Of a stretch of DNA of 64,000 nt, positions 33,545 to 41,242 are shown in pieces. The DNA lies in NCBI GenBank assembly GCA_959599095.1, contig CAUGGC010000003.1, positions 1-64,000 on the forward strand, given 5' to 3'. A program made the translations under genes and the position numbers. The notes beneath the pieces were generated by a model. It had not been told where the DNA came from. It ran no database searches and saw only the letters and a list, made by a program, of their open reading frames with translations. The stretch is from an uncultured Collinsella sp. Its GTDB lineage: Bacteria > Actinomycetota > Coriobacteriia > Coriobacteriales > Coriobacteriaceae. The stretch's first letter is position 1. Each line of letters begins with the position of its first letter.

Positions 33545-33962
33545 ACCCAAACAACAGCCCGTGCGCCCGCCGACCGCCTTCGAGCGCTTGGCGGACCCCG
33601 AGGGCAGACGCCGCGCCGCCGACCCCAACCTCACTGCCAACGGTGCCGTGCGCGCCAACCGCGCCGCACAGTTTATGCCCTTTGCCGCCCTCACGGGATA
33701 CTACGAACTCGTGCGCAAGCAGGAAATCACCATCGAGCCAAAACGTGAGCTCACGGAAGAAAAAGCCCTCGTGCTTTCTAAAAAACTCGAGGGTCTCAAA
33801 CGTGGCGACTTGGTTCGTGTCACCTATTACGATACATACGGCTATCGCAGCCGCACCGGCATCCTCGACGAGGCGCTCCCCGCCTTCAAGCTCCTCAAGC
33901 TCCGAGACATCGCCATCGACTTCGACGGCATCCAAGACATCGAACTGCGCGGACGAGCCTAG
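33537..33962 (+). CDS. YolD-like protein
   Basis: A 141-residue protein with the YolD-like motif NRAAQFMPFAALTGYYELVRKQE followed by a small beta domain (LKRGDLVRVTYYDTYGYRSRTGILDE). YolD proteins accompany Y-family polymerases and may act like UmuD, though this is not proven. The start is GTG at 33537, with GGAGG six bases before, overlapping the polymerase stop by 8 bp. Confidence 0.85.
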   Translation: MPKPKQQPVRPPTAFERLADPEGRRRAADPNLTANGAVRANRAAQFMPFAALTGYYELVRKQEITIEPKRELTEEKALVLSKKLEGLKRGDLVRVTYYDTYGYRSRTGILDEALPAFKLLKLRDIAIDFDGIQDIELRGRA

Positions 33963-33988
33963 CCAAGGAAGCGCATCCAGAGCGACGC

Positions 33989-34372
33989 TTACAGCGTCAT
34001 GACGTAGTAGCCCGCGTCTTTCACGGCCGTCTCGAGGACATCACGATCAACCGGCTGCTTAGAGCGCACGCGTGCCGTGTGGTCCGCATACGTCACCGTT
34101 GCCCACACGCCATCCAGTGCATTGAGGGCATTGGCTACGTTCTGAGCGCAGCCGTCACAGCTCATGCCGCCGATGAGCAGCTCATCGCTATAGGGATAGT
34201 GTGACGCATCGGTATCCACCACAACAACCTTTTTGGCCTTCTTGCCGCTCGCACCATCGCTGCAACAACTCTTCCCATGTGTCGAAGCGGCAATGCGACG
34301 CAGTCCAAAAAACATGCCGACGGCAATGACGGCCAGCACGATGAGATTCGCAGGGCTGAGCAAGTCACTCAT
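33989..34372 (-). CDS. Membrane-anchored heavy-metal-associated (HMA) domain protein
   Basis: A 127-residue protein: an N-terminal membrane helix (ANLIVLAVIAVGMFFGL), a short Cys/Lys linker (GKSCCSDGASGKKAKK), and one HMA domain with the metal site GGMSCDGCAQNV (about 68-79). Free Atx1-type copper chaperones lack the anchor. It stands alone, without a copper ATPase. Start 34372 follows AAAGGGGA. A CsoR-like palindrome 30 bp upstream suggests copper control. Confidence 0.85.
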   Translation of the reverse strand: MSDLLSPANLIVLAVIAVGMFFGLRRIAASTHGKSCCSDGASGKKAKKVVVVDTDASHYPYSDELLIGGMSCDGCAQNVANALNALDGVWATVTYADHTARVRSKQPVDRDVLETAVKDAGYYVMTL

Positions 34373-34401
34373 GCGTTCCCCTTTCAAGTAGCCCTATCTA
34401 G

Positions 34402-34418
34402 ATACCCCCATGGGGTGT
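34402..34418 (-). promoter_or_regulatory. CsoR-type copper operator
   Basis: ATACCCCCATGGGGTGT is a near-perfect inverted repeat of the form recognised by CsoR copper repressors (ATACCCC...GGGGTAT). It is located 30 bp upstream of the HMA gene start. No csoR gene lies in the window. Confidence 0.6.
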
Positions 34419-34480
34419 CCCCATCTTAACCCAAAATCATGTCTGTTCGGTCAATTAGTTTCCCTCTTCAAACTTTTTTG

Positions 34481-34526
34481 TTGACCATGGCTTACTTTCG
34501 TGTATAAGTTTTCCTAGGCTAACAAC
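34481..34526 (+). promoter_or_regulatory. Promoter with possible DtxR/IdeR-type iron box
   Basis: TTGACC (34481-34486), a 16-bp spacer and TATAAG (34503-34508) precede DUF3793-flavodoxin. GTTTTCCTAGGCTAAC (34508-34523) overlaps the -10 and shares the TTAGCCTA core (minus strand) of DtxR/IdeR sites. The match is partial, but iron control fits a flavodoxin operon. Confidence 0.45.
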
Positions 34527-34547
34527 TGAGGACCCGAAAGGGGCATC

Positions 34548-35252
34548 GTGACTCGAACCATTGACATCCCAACATACCAAACGGCTGTCGTGCGCAACTG
34601 CTCCCCTACGCTCGCAGGTATCAAGCCGGCATCGCTCTTTACCTATCCCGGCGTTTACGCCAACCAAAACGGAAAACCCGGCGCCGCCCATATCGAAGGG
34701 CGACGCTCTCGCCTGCTCGCCGTCATAGCCCAATGCAACCGCGAGCTCCAGCCACTCGGGATCCATATGAGCGTTTTGGTCTGGCGCCCCTGCGGAGCGC
34801 TCATCTATGTGTACCGCCCTGCGGACCTCATGCGATACCTCTCCGACCCCCGCGCCACGACGGCGCTTGCCGCCGAAGGTTACGATGTCCACAACCTGCC
34901 CGCATCACTGGTGCATCTCGCCGCGCGCATCACGCTGGCAAGCAGCAATGCCGCAGAAAGCGCCTATGACGGCAGCGTCTGCGCACTCGCGCGAAATAGG
35001 CACTGCGATACGGGGTGCATGTGCGAGTTCCCCCACGAAATTGGCTATTTTTTGGGCTATCCCTACGAAGATGTCCATCAGTTTATCGTCCAGCACGGCG
35101 AAAACTATAAGGTCTTTGGCGCATGGAAGGTATACACAAACGTTGAGCAGGCGCTCACGACCTTCGATTCCTATCGCACATGCACGCAATACCTTACCTA
35201 CATCTATCAACAGGGCTGCACCCTGGGACAACTTGTCCAGGCAACCCGATAG
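34548..35252 (+). CDS. DUF3793 family protein
   Basis: A 234-residue cytosolic protein of the DUF3793 family, function unknown. Typical segments are HIEGRRSRLLAVIAQCNRELQPLGI, VYRPADLMRYLSD, the Cys-rich ARNRHCDTGCMCEFPHEIGYFLGYPYEDV, and KVFGAWKVYTNVEQALTTFDSYRTCTQYL near the end. In anaerobes it is repeatedly found beside flavodoxin and iron transport genes, suggesting a part in iron or heme homeostasis. Flavodoxin follows by 46 bp. Confidence 0.85.
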   Translation: MTRTIDIPTYQTAVVRNCSPTLAGIKPASLFTYPGVYANQNGKPGAAHIEGRRSRLLAVIAQCNRELQPLGIHMSVLVWRPCGALIYVYRPADLMRYLSDPRATTALAAEGYDVHNLPASLVHLAARITLASSNAAESAYDGSVCALARNRHCDTGCMCEFPHEIGYFLGYPYEDVHQFIVQHGENYKVFGAWKVYTNVEQALTTFDSYRTCTQYLTYIYQQGCTLGQLVQATR

Positions 35253-35298
35253 AGCATACAAAACGCGGCCGCACGCCGCACAACCGAAAGGAAGACAT

Positions 35299-35718
35299 AT
35301 GAGCAAGATCGCAGTCGTCTACTGGAGCGGTACAGGCAACACCGAGGCCATGGCAAACTTCGTTGCCGAGGGCGCAACCGGTGCCGGCGCCGAGGCAGAG
35401 GTCATCTCCTGCGCCGACTTCTCCGCAGACAAGGCCGCCAGCTATGACGCCATTGCCTTCGGCTGCCCCGCCATGGGTTCCGAGGAGCTTGAGTATGACG
35501 AGTTCCAGCCTATGTGGGACGAGGTCAAGGAGACTCTCGGCGACAAGAAGGTCGTCCTCTTTGGCTCCTATTCGTGGGCCGAGGGCGAGTGGATGGACAA
35601 CTGGAAGGCCGATGCCGACGAGGCAGGCGTCAACGTCGTCGATTCCGTCATTTGCTACGACGCCCCCGACGATGAGGGCGAAGCGGCCTGCAAGGCCCTG
35701 GGAGCGGAGCTGGCCTAA
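35299..35718 (+). CDS. Flavodoxin
   Basis: A 139-residue FMN electron carrier. YWSGTGNTEAMANFV is the phosphate-binding loop; AIAFGCPAMGSEELEYDEFQP and LFGSYSWAEGEWMDNW carry the flavin-contacting aromatic residues. It probably replaces ferredoxin under iron limitation. Start 35299 has GAAAGGAAG. Co-directional with DUF3793. Confidence 0.95.
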   Translation: MSKIAVVYWSGTGNTEAMANFVAEGATGAGAEAEVISCADFSADKAASYDAIAFGCPAMGSEELEYDEFQPMWDEVKETLGDKKVVLFGSYSWAEGEWMDNWKADADEAGVNVVDSVICYDAPDDEGEAACKALGAELA

Positions 35719-35795
35719 CGAAGCCGTCAGAAAGTCGCAAGGCAACTGACAGCCGAGTACCGCACAACAACAGTCGCTCATACCCAAACAAAAAC

Positions 35796-35826
35796 GGGGA
35801 CCGGATACTATCCGGTCCCCATTTGT
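35796..35826. terminator. Bidirectional terminator between flavodoxin and ABC transporter
   Basis: GGGGACCGGATA / TCCGGTCCCC stem with A run left and TTTG right, between convergent genes. Confidence 0.85.
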
Positions 35827-35850
35827 TATATCGACAACTTCGACGCGCCG

Positions 35851-36600
35851 CTACGAGATATTGCCCAAAAACGCCTTGGTGCGTTCGCTCTTGGGGTGGT
35901 CGAAGACCTCGCTCGGCGTACCCTCTTCCACAATGACGCCGCCGTCCATAAAGACGACGCGGTCGGCGACATCGCGGGCAAAGCCCATCTCATGCGTTAC
36001 CACGATCATAGTCATACCGTCACGTGCTAGGTCGCGCATGACGCCCAATACATCGCGGACGAGCTCGGGGTCGAGCGCCGACGTGGCCTCGTCAAAGAGC
36101 ATCACGTGCGGGTTCATCGACAGGGCGCGGGCGATGGCGACGCGCTGCTGCTGGCCGCCCGAAAGCTGACTCGGCATAAAATCAATGCGCTCGGCCAGGC
36201 CGACCTTGGTCAGCTCCTCGATGGCGATCTTCTCGGCCTCTTCCTTACTGCGCTTGAGCACCTTTTGCTGCGCAAGCATGACGTTCTTTTTGACCGACAG
36301 GTGCGGGAACAGGTTGAACTGCTGAAACACCATGCCCAAGTGCGTACGTACCTTATTGAGGTCGACGCCCTTGGCACACACATCCACGCCCTCAACGACA
36401 ATCGAGCCGCTCGTGGGATGCTCCAGGCGATTGATGCAGCGAAGCATCGTCGACTTGCCCGAGCCCGAGGGGCCCAGGACCACAACGACCTCACCCTTGT
36501 GCACGTCCAGATCGATATCACGCAGAACCACGTTATCGCCAAAAGCCTTTTGGAGGTTCTTGATGCTGACAACGACCTCGTTGGAATTCGTTTCACTCAT
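35851..36600 (-). CDS. Polar amino acid ABC transporter ATP-binding protein
   Basis: A 249-residue GlnQ/ArtP-type ATPase driving amino acid uptake. Walker A GPSGSGKST, Q-loop VFQQFNLFPHLSV, signature LSGGQQQRVAIARAL and Walker B VMLFDEATSALDPE are intact. It is the third gene of a leftward operon behind the binding protein and permease; the gap to the permease is 12 bp. Confidence 0.95.
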   Translation of the reverse strand: MSETNSNEVVVSIKNLQKAFGDNVVLRDIDLDVHKGEVVVVLGPSGSGKSTMLRCINRLEHPTSGSIVVEGVDVCAKGVDLNKVRTHLGMVFQQFNLFPHLSVKKNVMLAQQKVLKRSKEEAEKIAIEELTKVGLAERIDFMPSQLSGGQQQRVAIARALSMNPHVMLFDEATSALDPELVRDVLGVMRDLARDGMTMIVVTHEMGFARDVADRVVFMDGGVIVEEGTPSEVFDHPKSERTKAFLGNIS

Positions 36601-36612
36601 GACAGGACCTCC

Positions 36613-37974
36613 TTACAGACCGGCGATATGATCGGCGGGCGTCGCGACAACCTGTCCGGCGCTCTTGGTGGGACGCTTCTTTTTGGTTTCGGCCGTCCCC
36701 AGAAGTCTCGCCTCAAGACCGCTCACCAAGCGCGCAAGCGGCAGGGTAATGACCAGATAGAACAGAGCGGCAACCACATACGGCGTGATGGAGCCCGTCG
36801 TGGCCACGATGGTGCGGGCGTTCATGACGATCTCAACGACACCCACGGCGGCAAGCAGCGACGTGTCCTTGTAGAGCAAGATAAACTCGCTGGTCAGCGT
36901 AGGCAGGACATTGCGGAACGTCTGCGGAATCATGACATAGAGCAGCGTCTGGAAGGCATTCATGCCCAGCGAGCGAGCAGCCTCGTTTTGGCCCTTGGGG
37001 ATCGACTGAATACCGGCACGGAAGATCTCGCACAAGTACGCAGACGAGTTCATGGCCATGACGATAACACCCAGCACATAGTCGTCCACTTTGACACCGG
37101 CCAGCGGCAGACCGAAAAACGCGATATAGATCTGCAGGAACGCCGGCGTACCGCGAATGATATTCACATAGATGCCGGCAAGACAGCGCAGGATGCGCGA
37201 CTTAGAGATGCGCATGAGCGACAGGGCAAAACCGAAGGGAATTGCCAGCGGAAACGCCACAAGCACGATCGAGAGCGACATAAGGAAGCCCTTGAAGACG
37301 ATCGGCAGGCTCTGGACCAAAATGACCGGGTTCAGGAACAGGCGCAGGAACATATTGGAGTTCCACGCCTCGACCCACGGCTGCTCTTTAAGGTCAGCCA
37401 GGAAGTTATCGAAGGCCGTCACGCCCTTGATCTCCACCGACGGAATCTTGGAGATCTTCTTGGTCGACCCGTCGGCGAGCGTATAGGTGCCGCTAAAGGC
37501 CTCATCGCCGCCCTCGACGGGGAAGGTCACGCCGTAAACCTCGACACGGAAAAAGCCGCCGGCAGGCGCCGTCTCGCCAAAGTCAATCTTGAGCGTCTGG
37601 CCGTCAGCCTTGCACGTGGGCTTCATGGGCGTACGATCCATGAGGTCCTCGCCCGAGAGCATCGTCAATCGCGTGTCATCGGTACCAAACGTCGTGCCGT
37701 CGACAAACGTCAAGGAAAGACCGCTCAGCTCCTCGTCGGCATCGGCCTGAACTTCCCAGGTAATGCGCGTCTCGGTGCCGCCGACCACATCGCTGCCCGA
37801 ACCGGTGTTGGGTCGGGCGGTAATCTTTGCGGTCTCAAGCGCCTGAGCGGTCGTGGGCGCATATGCCCCCGCGCACACCAGCGCGAGCGCCACGGCCATG
37901 ACGCAGGCTAGCTTTTGGAGCAAGGCGGACAGTGGAAAACGCTGCTCCGCGGCCCCTTTGTTCAGTCGAGACAA
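36613..37974 (-). CDS. Amino acid ABC permease fused to an exported N-terminal domain
   Basis: A 453-residue protein. The start is TTG at 37974, preceded by AGGAG. Residues 1-45 are a signal peptide or helix (LLQKLACVMAVALALVCAGAYAPTTAQA). About 150 residues follow that look like an extracellular beta domain (GTETRITWEVQADADEEL, GGFFRVEVYGVTFPVEGG). From about residue 225 it is a HisM/GlnP-type permease with the EAA loop (EIFRAGIQSIPKGQNEAARSLGMNAFQTL). Normal permeases are about 220 residues. The extra domain may bind or pass ligand at the membrane. Confidence 0.85.
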   Translation of the reverse strand: MSRLNKGAAEQRFPLSALLQKLACVMAVALALVCAGAYAPTTAQALETAKITARPNTGSGSDVVGGTETRITWEVQADADEELSGLSLTFVDGTTFGTDDTRLTMLSGEDLMDRTPMKPTCKADGQTLKIDFGETAPAGGFFRVEVYGVTFPVEGGDEAFSGTYTLADGSTKKISKIPSVEIKGVTAFDNFLADLKEQPWVEAWNSNMFLRLFLNPVILVQSLPIVFKGFLMSLSIVLVAFPLAIPFGFALSLMRISKSRILRCLAGIYVNIIRGTPAFLQIYIAFFGLPLAGVKVDDYVLGVIVMAMNSSAYLCEIFRAGIQSIPKGQNEAARSLGMNAFQTLLYVMIPQTFRNVLPTLTSEFILLYKDTSLLAAVGVVEIVMNARTIVATTGSITPYVVAALFYLVITLPLARLVSGLEARLLGTAETKKKRPTKSAGQVVATPADHIAGL

Positions 37975-38040
37975 GGTGGCTCCTATCGTAGAAGTTGCCG
38001 GCAAAACGAGACGGAAACGCTCTCCGTCAAGAGAAGCGCA

Positions 38041-38071
38041 AAGGCCCTCTCCGCAAAACGGAAAGGGCCCG
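38041..38071 (-). terminator. Intra-operon hairpin between binding protein and permease
   Basis: GGGCCCTTTCCG / CGGAGAGGGCC stem then TTTGCG on the minus strand. Partial termination here would give more binding protein than transporter, common in such operons. Confidence 0.7.
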
Positions 38072-38091
38072 CGCGCAATCAAGTAGTTATT

Positions 38092-38952
38092 TTACTTGAT
38101 ATTGTACTTAGCCATGAGGGCGTCGACGGTACCGTCGTCGGTCAGGTCCTTGATGGCCTGGTTGATGTCGTCCTTGAGCTTGGTGTTGCCCTGGTTGATG
38201 GCGATGGCGTACTCCTCGCCGGTGCTGATCTGCTTGATGGTCTGGCAGGTGTTGAACTGCTCGGCGGTCAGCTGGCTGGCAACGGAGCGGTTGGTGACTA
38301 CGGCGTCGCCCTTATCGGACTGCAGGGCGCTGAAGCACTCGGTGGCGTCCTTGTAGGGGACGATCTTGGCCTTCGGGAAGTTCTCCTGGGCAAAGGCCTC
38401 GGCGGTCGAGCCAGACTGGACGATGATGGTAGCGTCGGAGTTGTTGAGCTTCTCGCTGAAGTTATCGGCCGTGATGTCGGTGTTATCGACCTTGGTCACG
38501 ATAGCCTGATCGTCCATGTAGTAGGAATCAGAGAAAGTGACTTCCTTCTCACGCTCGGGCGTGTCGGTGATAGCCGCGATGGAAACGTCATACTTGGCGC
38601 CCGAAGCGACGCCCGGAACCAGCGTGTCAAAGTCATTGTTGACATACTCGACATCCAGGCCCAGCTTGTCACCGATAGCCTTGATGAGCTCAAGGTCAAA
38701 GCCCTGGTAGTCGCCGTTGTCATCCTTGTACTCAAACGGCGCGTACTCGGCAGAGGTGCCGACGGTCAGCGTGCCGTCCTTGACGAGCGCGTACTCCTTG
38801 GAGCCGTCGACCTTCTCGACCTTAGCGTCGTCAGAGCTGCTGGAACCGGCATCAGAACCAGAGGTGGCGTTGGACGAACCGCAGCCCGTCAGAGCAAGGG
38901 CGAGCGCCATAGCGCCCGTGGCGGCAAATGCGCCAAGCTTCTTCAGCTTCAT
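38092..38952 (-). CDS. Polar amino acid ABC transporter substrate-binding lipoprotein
   Basis: A 286-residue lipoprotein: signal peptide MKLKKLGAFAATGAMALALAL, lipobox LTGC, then a Ser/Asp-rich linker and a bilobed family 3 solute-binding domain (LTVGTSAEYAPFEYKDDNGDYQGFDLELIKAIGDKLG; IIVQSGSTAEAFA; the final AIKDLTDDGTVDALMAKYNIK). It probably binds a polar amino acid; specificity is not readable. Start 38952 has AAGGAGA. It is the first and probably most expressed gene of the operon. Confidence 0.94.
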   Translation of the reverse strand: MKLKKLGAFAATGAMALALALTGCGSSNATSGSDAGSSSSDDAKVEKVDGSKEYALVKDGTLTVGTSAEYAPFEYKDDNGDYQGFDLELIKAIGDKLGLDVEYVNNDFDTLVPGVASGAKYDVSIAAITDTPEREKEVTFSDSYYMDDQAIVTKVDNTDITADNFSEKLNNSDATIIVQSGSTAEAFAQENFPKAKIVPYKDATECFSALQSDKGDAVVTNRSVASQLTAEQFNTCQTIKQISTGEEYAIAINQGNTKLKDDINQAIKDLTDDGTVDALMAKYNIK

Positions 38953-39009
38953 AATCAGTCTCCTTCCGGTGACCTCGTTTGATTCAGAGGTCTGCAAAAA
39001 CTGTTGGCT

Positions 39010-39038
39010 ATTATGCACCCGGAATTACGAATCTGCAA
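39010..39038 (-). promoter_or_regulatory. Promoter of the amino acid transporter operon
   Basis: On the minus strand TTGCAG (39038-39033), 17-bp spacer, CATAAT (39015-39010), about 60 bp upstream of the binding protein start. Confidence 0.6.
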
Positions 39039-39099
39039 TGAGAAAACTGATTGAAACAAACCCATAACGTGAATAGAATACTCTACTTTGTGACAGTCA

Positions 39100-39966
39100 T
39101 TACTGCTGCAATGACCTTAATAGTCTAATTTCAGCTGCATAACCTGCAAGTTCGTTCGGAGTCTCCAAAATAAACGGCAGCGAACGCAAACGGCCATTCG
39201 ATACAATATTCTGCATAACCTGCATACCGCCACCAAATTCCTCGCTGCCAAGGTATCCCTTGCCGATGCACTCGTGACGATCTTTATGGGCGCCACAAGA
39301 GTTCTTGGAGTCATTGATATGCACGGCGCGCAGGCGCTCGATACCCACCACACGATCGAACTCGTCGAGTACGCCGTCCAGATCATGGATGATGTCGTAG
39401 CCGGCATCGCTCACATGGCAGGTATCCAAACAAACGCCCAGCTTGGCCGACAGCTCGGGGCGCTTGCCGGCAACACCCTCAATGATGAGCGCCAGTTCCT
39501 CAAAGCTACGACCCACCTCGGTGCCCTTGCCCGCCATGGTCTCGAGCAATACCGTCGTCTGCTGCCCCTCAAACATCACCTGGCACAGCGTGTCGACAAT
39601 CATCTGAATGCCGGCGTCTGCCCCCTGTCCCACATGCGCGCCAGGATGGAAGTTGTAGTAGTTGCCGGGCAGCGCTTCCAGACGCTGCAAATCTTCCGCC
39701 ATAGCCTCCAAGGCAAACTCGCGCGCCCGCTCCTTAGCGGAGCAGGGGTTATAGGTATACGGGGCATGCGCCACCAGCGGTCCAAAGTCGTTTTGCGCCA
39801 TAAGCTCGCGCAGGGCCGCCACGTCATCCATGTCAAGGTCTTTTGCCTTGCCACCGCGCGGGTTGCGCGTAAAGAACGCAAAGGTATTGGCGCCAATGGA
39901 CAACGCCGTCTCCCCCATCGCCCGATAGCCCTTCGTCGTCGAAAGATGGCACCCGATCGTCAGCAT
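39100..39966 (-). CDS. nfo: Deoxyribonuclease IV (AP endonuclease)
   Basis: A 288-residue zinc TIM-barrel endonuclease for base excision repair at abasic sites. GCHLSTTKGYRAM, LVAHAPYTYN, NFHPGAHVGQG, VLLETMAGKGTEVG, GVCLDTCHVSDAGYD, VHINDSKNSCGAHKDRHECIGKG and FILETPNE give the full set of metal ligands. The start ATG 39966 has GGGGGAG six bases before; a TTG two codons upstream is too close. A long conserved hairpin ends 20 bp before the start (39987-40049). Confidence 0.94.
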   Translation of the reverse strand: MLTIGCHLSTTKGYRAMGETALSIGANTFAFFTRNPRGGKAKDLDMDDVAALRELMAQNDFGPLVAHAPYTYNPCSAKERAREFALEAMAEDLQRLEALPGNYYNFHPGAHVGQGADAGIQMIVDTLCQVMFEGQQTTVLLETMAGKGTEVGRSFEELALIIEGVAGKRPELSAKLGVCLDTCHVSDAGYDIIHDLDGVLDEFDRVVGIERLRAVHINDSKNSCGAHKDRHECIGKGYLGSEEFGGGMQVMQNIVSNGRLRSLPFILETPNELAGYAAEIRLLRSLQQ

Positions 39967-39986
39967 CTCCAACTCCCCCTCATCAG

Positions 39987-40049
39987 TTGCGGTGAAATAC
40001 GGTCTATTGGTGCCTTATTTTGGCGCAAACAGACCGTATTCCACCGCAA
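39987..40049 (-). promoter_or_regulatory. Conserved hairpin element, copy 1 (upstream of nfo)
   Basis: 19-nt arms (39987-40005 and 40031-40049, 18 paired, the remaining one a possible G-U), outer part TTGCGGTG..AATA. A second copy lies at 41168-41230. Outer arms, loop-side TTTGCG and the flank TTATAAAAGGG are shared, while the inner arm differs (ACGGTCT here, GTTCCTG there) with matching change on the other side. It ends a few bases before the nfo ribosome site. Confidence 0.75.
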
Positions 40050-40132
40050 GTTATAAAAGGGGCATCAGAGATGTGGGCCGCCAGGCACCACGGGCGCCGG
40101 CGTCATGATCCCCTACGCGTCAGCGCCAAGTC

Positions 40133-41152
40133 CTAGAGGGCTAGACGGATTGCATCGATGATGTGCGCGCAGCGCTGCGTGGCGGCTAGGGACATGATGG
40201 GGCTTTCGAGTTTCCCCGCCTGAATGAGCTGCGTCGCATGCTGGATTTCGCCGTAGAAATCATCGACCTCAAACGGGGCATTTATTTCGAGCGTTCGCCC
40301 GTCGGAGTACTTCACATGGGCGAGCTCGGGGCGATGGAGACGCTCGATTTCCAACGAACCCCGCTCACAGGCAATCGTTAAGCGGCTTTCATATGTTGCT
40401 TTGCCGTCGCACACCATATGAATGGGTATACCGCCGACGCTCATATGGATCTCGTCGGCCCAATCGACGCGACCGCCCGATACGTCACGCCAGCGAACTT
40501 CACGGGACGAAACCTCGCACGCGCCCGCGAGCAAATCCTCAAACCAACCAACCGCATAGCAGCCCATGTCATATAGACAGCCGCCCTGCAACGGATCAAG
40601 CAGATAGCCCGAAGGAGACTCGCCGTAATCGAGCTTTTGCACGCTTTCAATCGAGACAATACGGCCAAGCTCACCCGACGCAAGCAAGTCCTTCACGCGA
40701 GTGCGCATCGGGCAAAACCGATTCTTCATCGCCTCCATAAACAGCACGCCGCGCTCGCGAGAGATGGAGGCAATCGAGAGAGCCTCTTCCTCACTCAAAA
40801 CGGCCGGCTTTTCGCACAGCACGGCCTTTCCGGCGCGCAGCGCGCGACAGGCCCAACGCGTATGCATGCCATGCGGAAGAGCCAAGTAGATTGCGTCGAC
40901 ATCGGGGTCGGCAATCAGCGCGCCATAAGCCGCGTCGCCGTTATTGTCGACCGAGGCATGGCCATGCGCAGCATCGATCGAAAACGCTCGGCAAAATTCC
41001 TCGACATGTGCAGGAGTGCGGCCGGCCGCAGCCACAAGCCGTGCCCCGTCCACCTCCTTGAGCGACGATGCAAATCGATGCGAAATGTGCCCGGCGCCCA
41101 AAACGCCCCAACGAACCTCACGCAAATCATCACATGAATCTCGATGACCCAC
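40133..41152 (-). CDS. Gfo/Idh/MocA-family oxidoreductase
   Basis: A 339-residue NAD(P)-dependent oxidoreductase. VRWGVLGAGHISHRFASSL is the Rossmann start, AVLCEKPAVLSEEEA the conserved EKP motif, and the C-terminal half is the dimeric alpha/beta domain (GCLYDMGCYAVGWFEDLL). Substrates of this family are sugars, inositols or dihydrodiols; none can be assigned here. The start is GTG 41152 with AAGGGGG; the frame to 41230 runs through the conserved hairpin and is rejected. It lies downstream of an aldo/keto reductase. Confidence 0.87.
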   Translation of the reverse strand: MGHRDSCDDLREVRWGVLGAGHISHRFASSLKEVDGARLVAAAGRTPAHVEEFCRAFSIDAAHGHASVDNNGDAAYGALIADPDVDAIYLALPHGMHTRWACRALRAGKAVLCEKPAVLSEEEALSIASISRERGVLFMEAMKNRFCPMRTRVKDLLASGELGRIVSIESVQKLDYGESPSGYLLDPLQGGCLYDMGCYAVGWFEDLLAGACEVSSREVRWRDVSGGRVDWADEIHMSVGGIPIHMVCDGKATYESRLTIACERGSLEIERLHRPELAHVKYSDGRTLEINAPFEVDDFYGEIQHATQLIQAGKLESPIMSLAATQRCAHIIDAIRLAL

Positions 41153-41167
41153 GACAGCCCCCTTCAG

Positions 41168-41230
41168 TTGCGGTGAAATAGTTCCTGTTTGGCCCCTATT
41201 CTGCCGCAAACAGGAACTATTCCACCGCAA
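41168..41230 (-). promoter_or_regulatory. Conserved hairpin element, copy 2 (upstream of the oxidoreductase)
   Basis: 24-nt arms (41168-41191 and 41207-41230, 23 paired) beginning TTGCGGTG..AATA. The one unpaired position is the same as in copy 1. It lies between the aldo/keto reductase stop and the GTG of the next gene, ending just before its ribosome site. Confidence 0.75.
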
Positions 41231-41242
41231 GTTATAAAAGGG

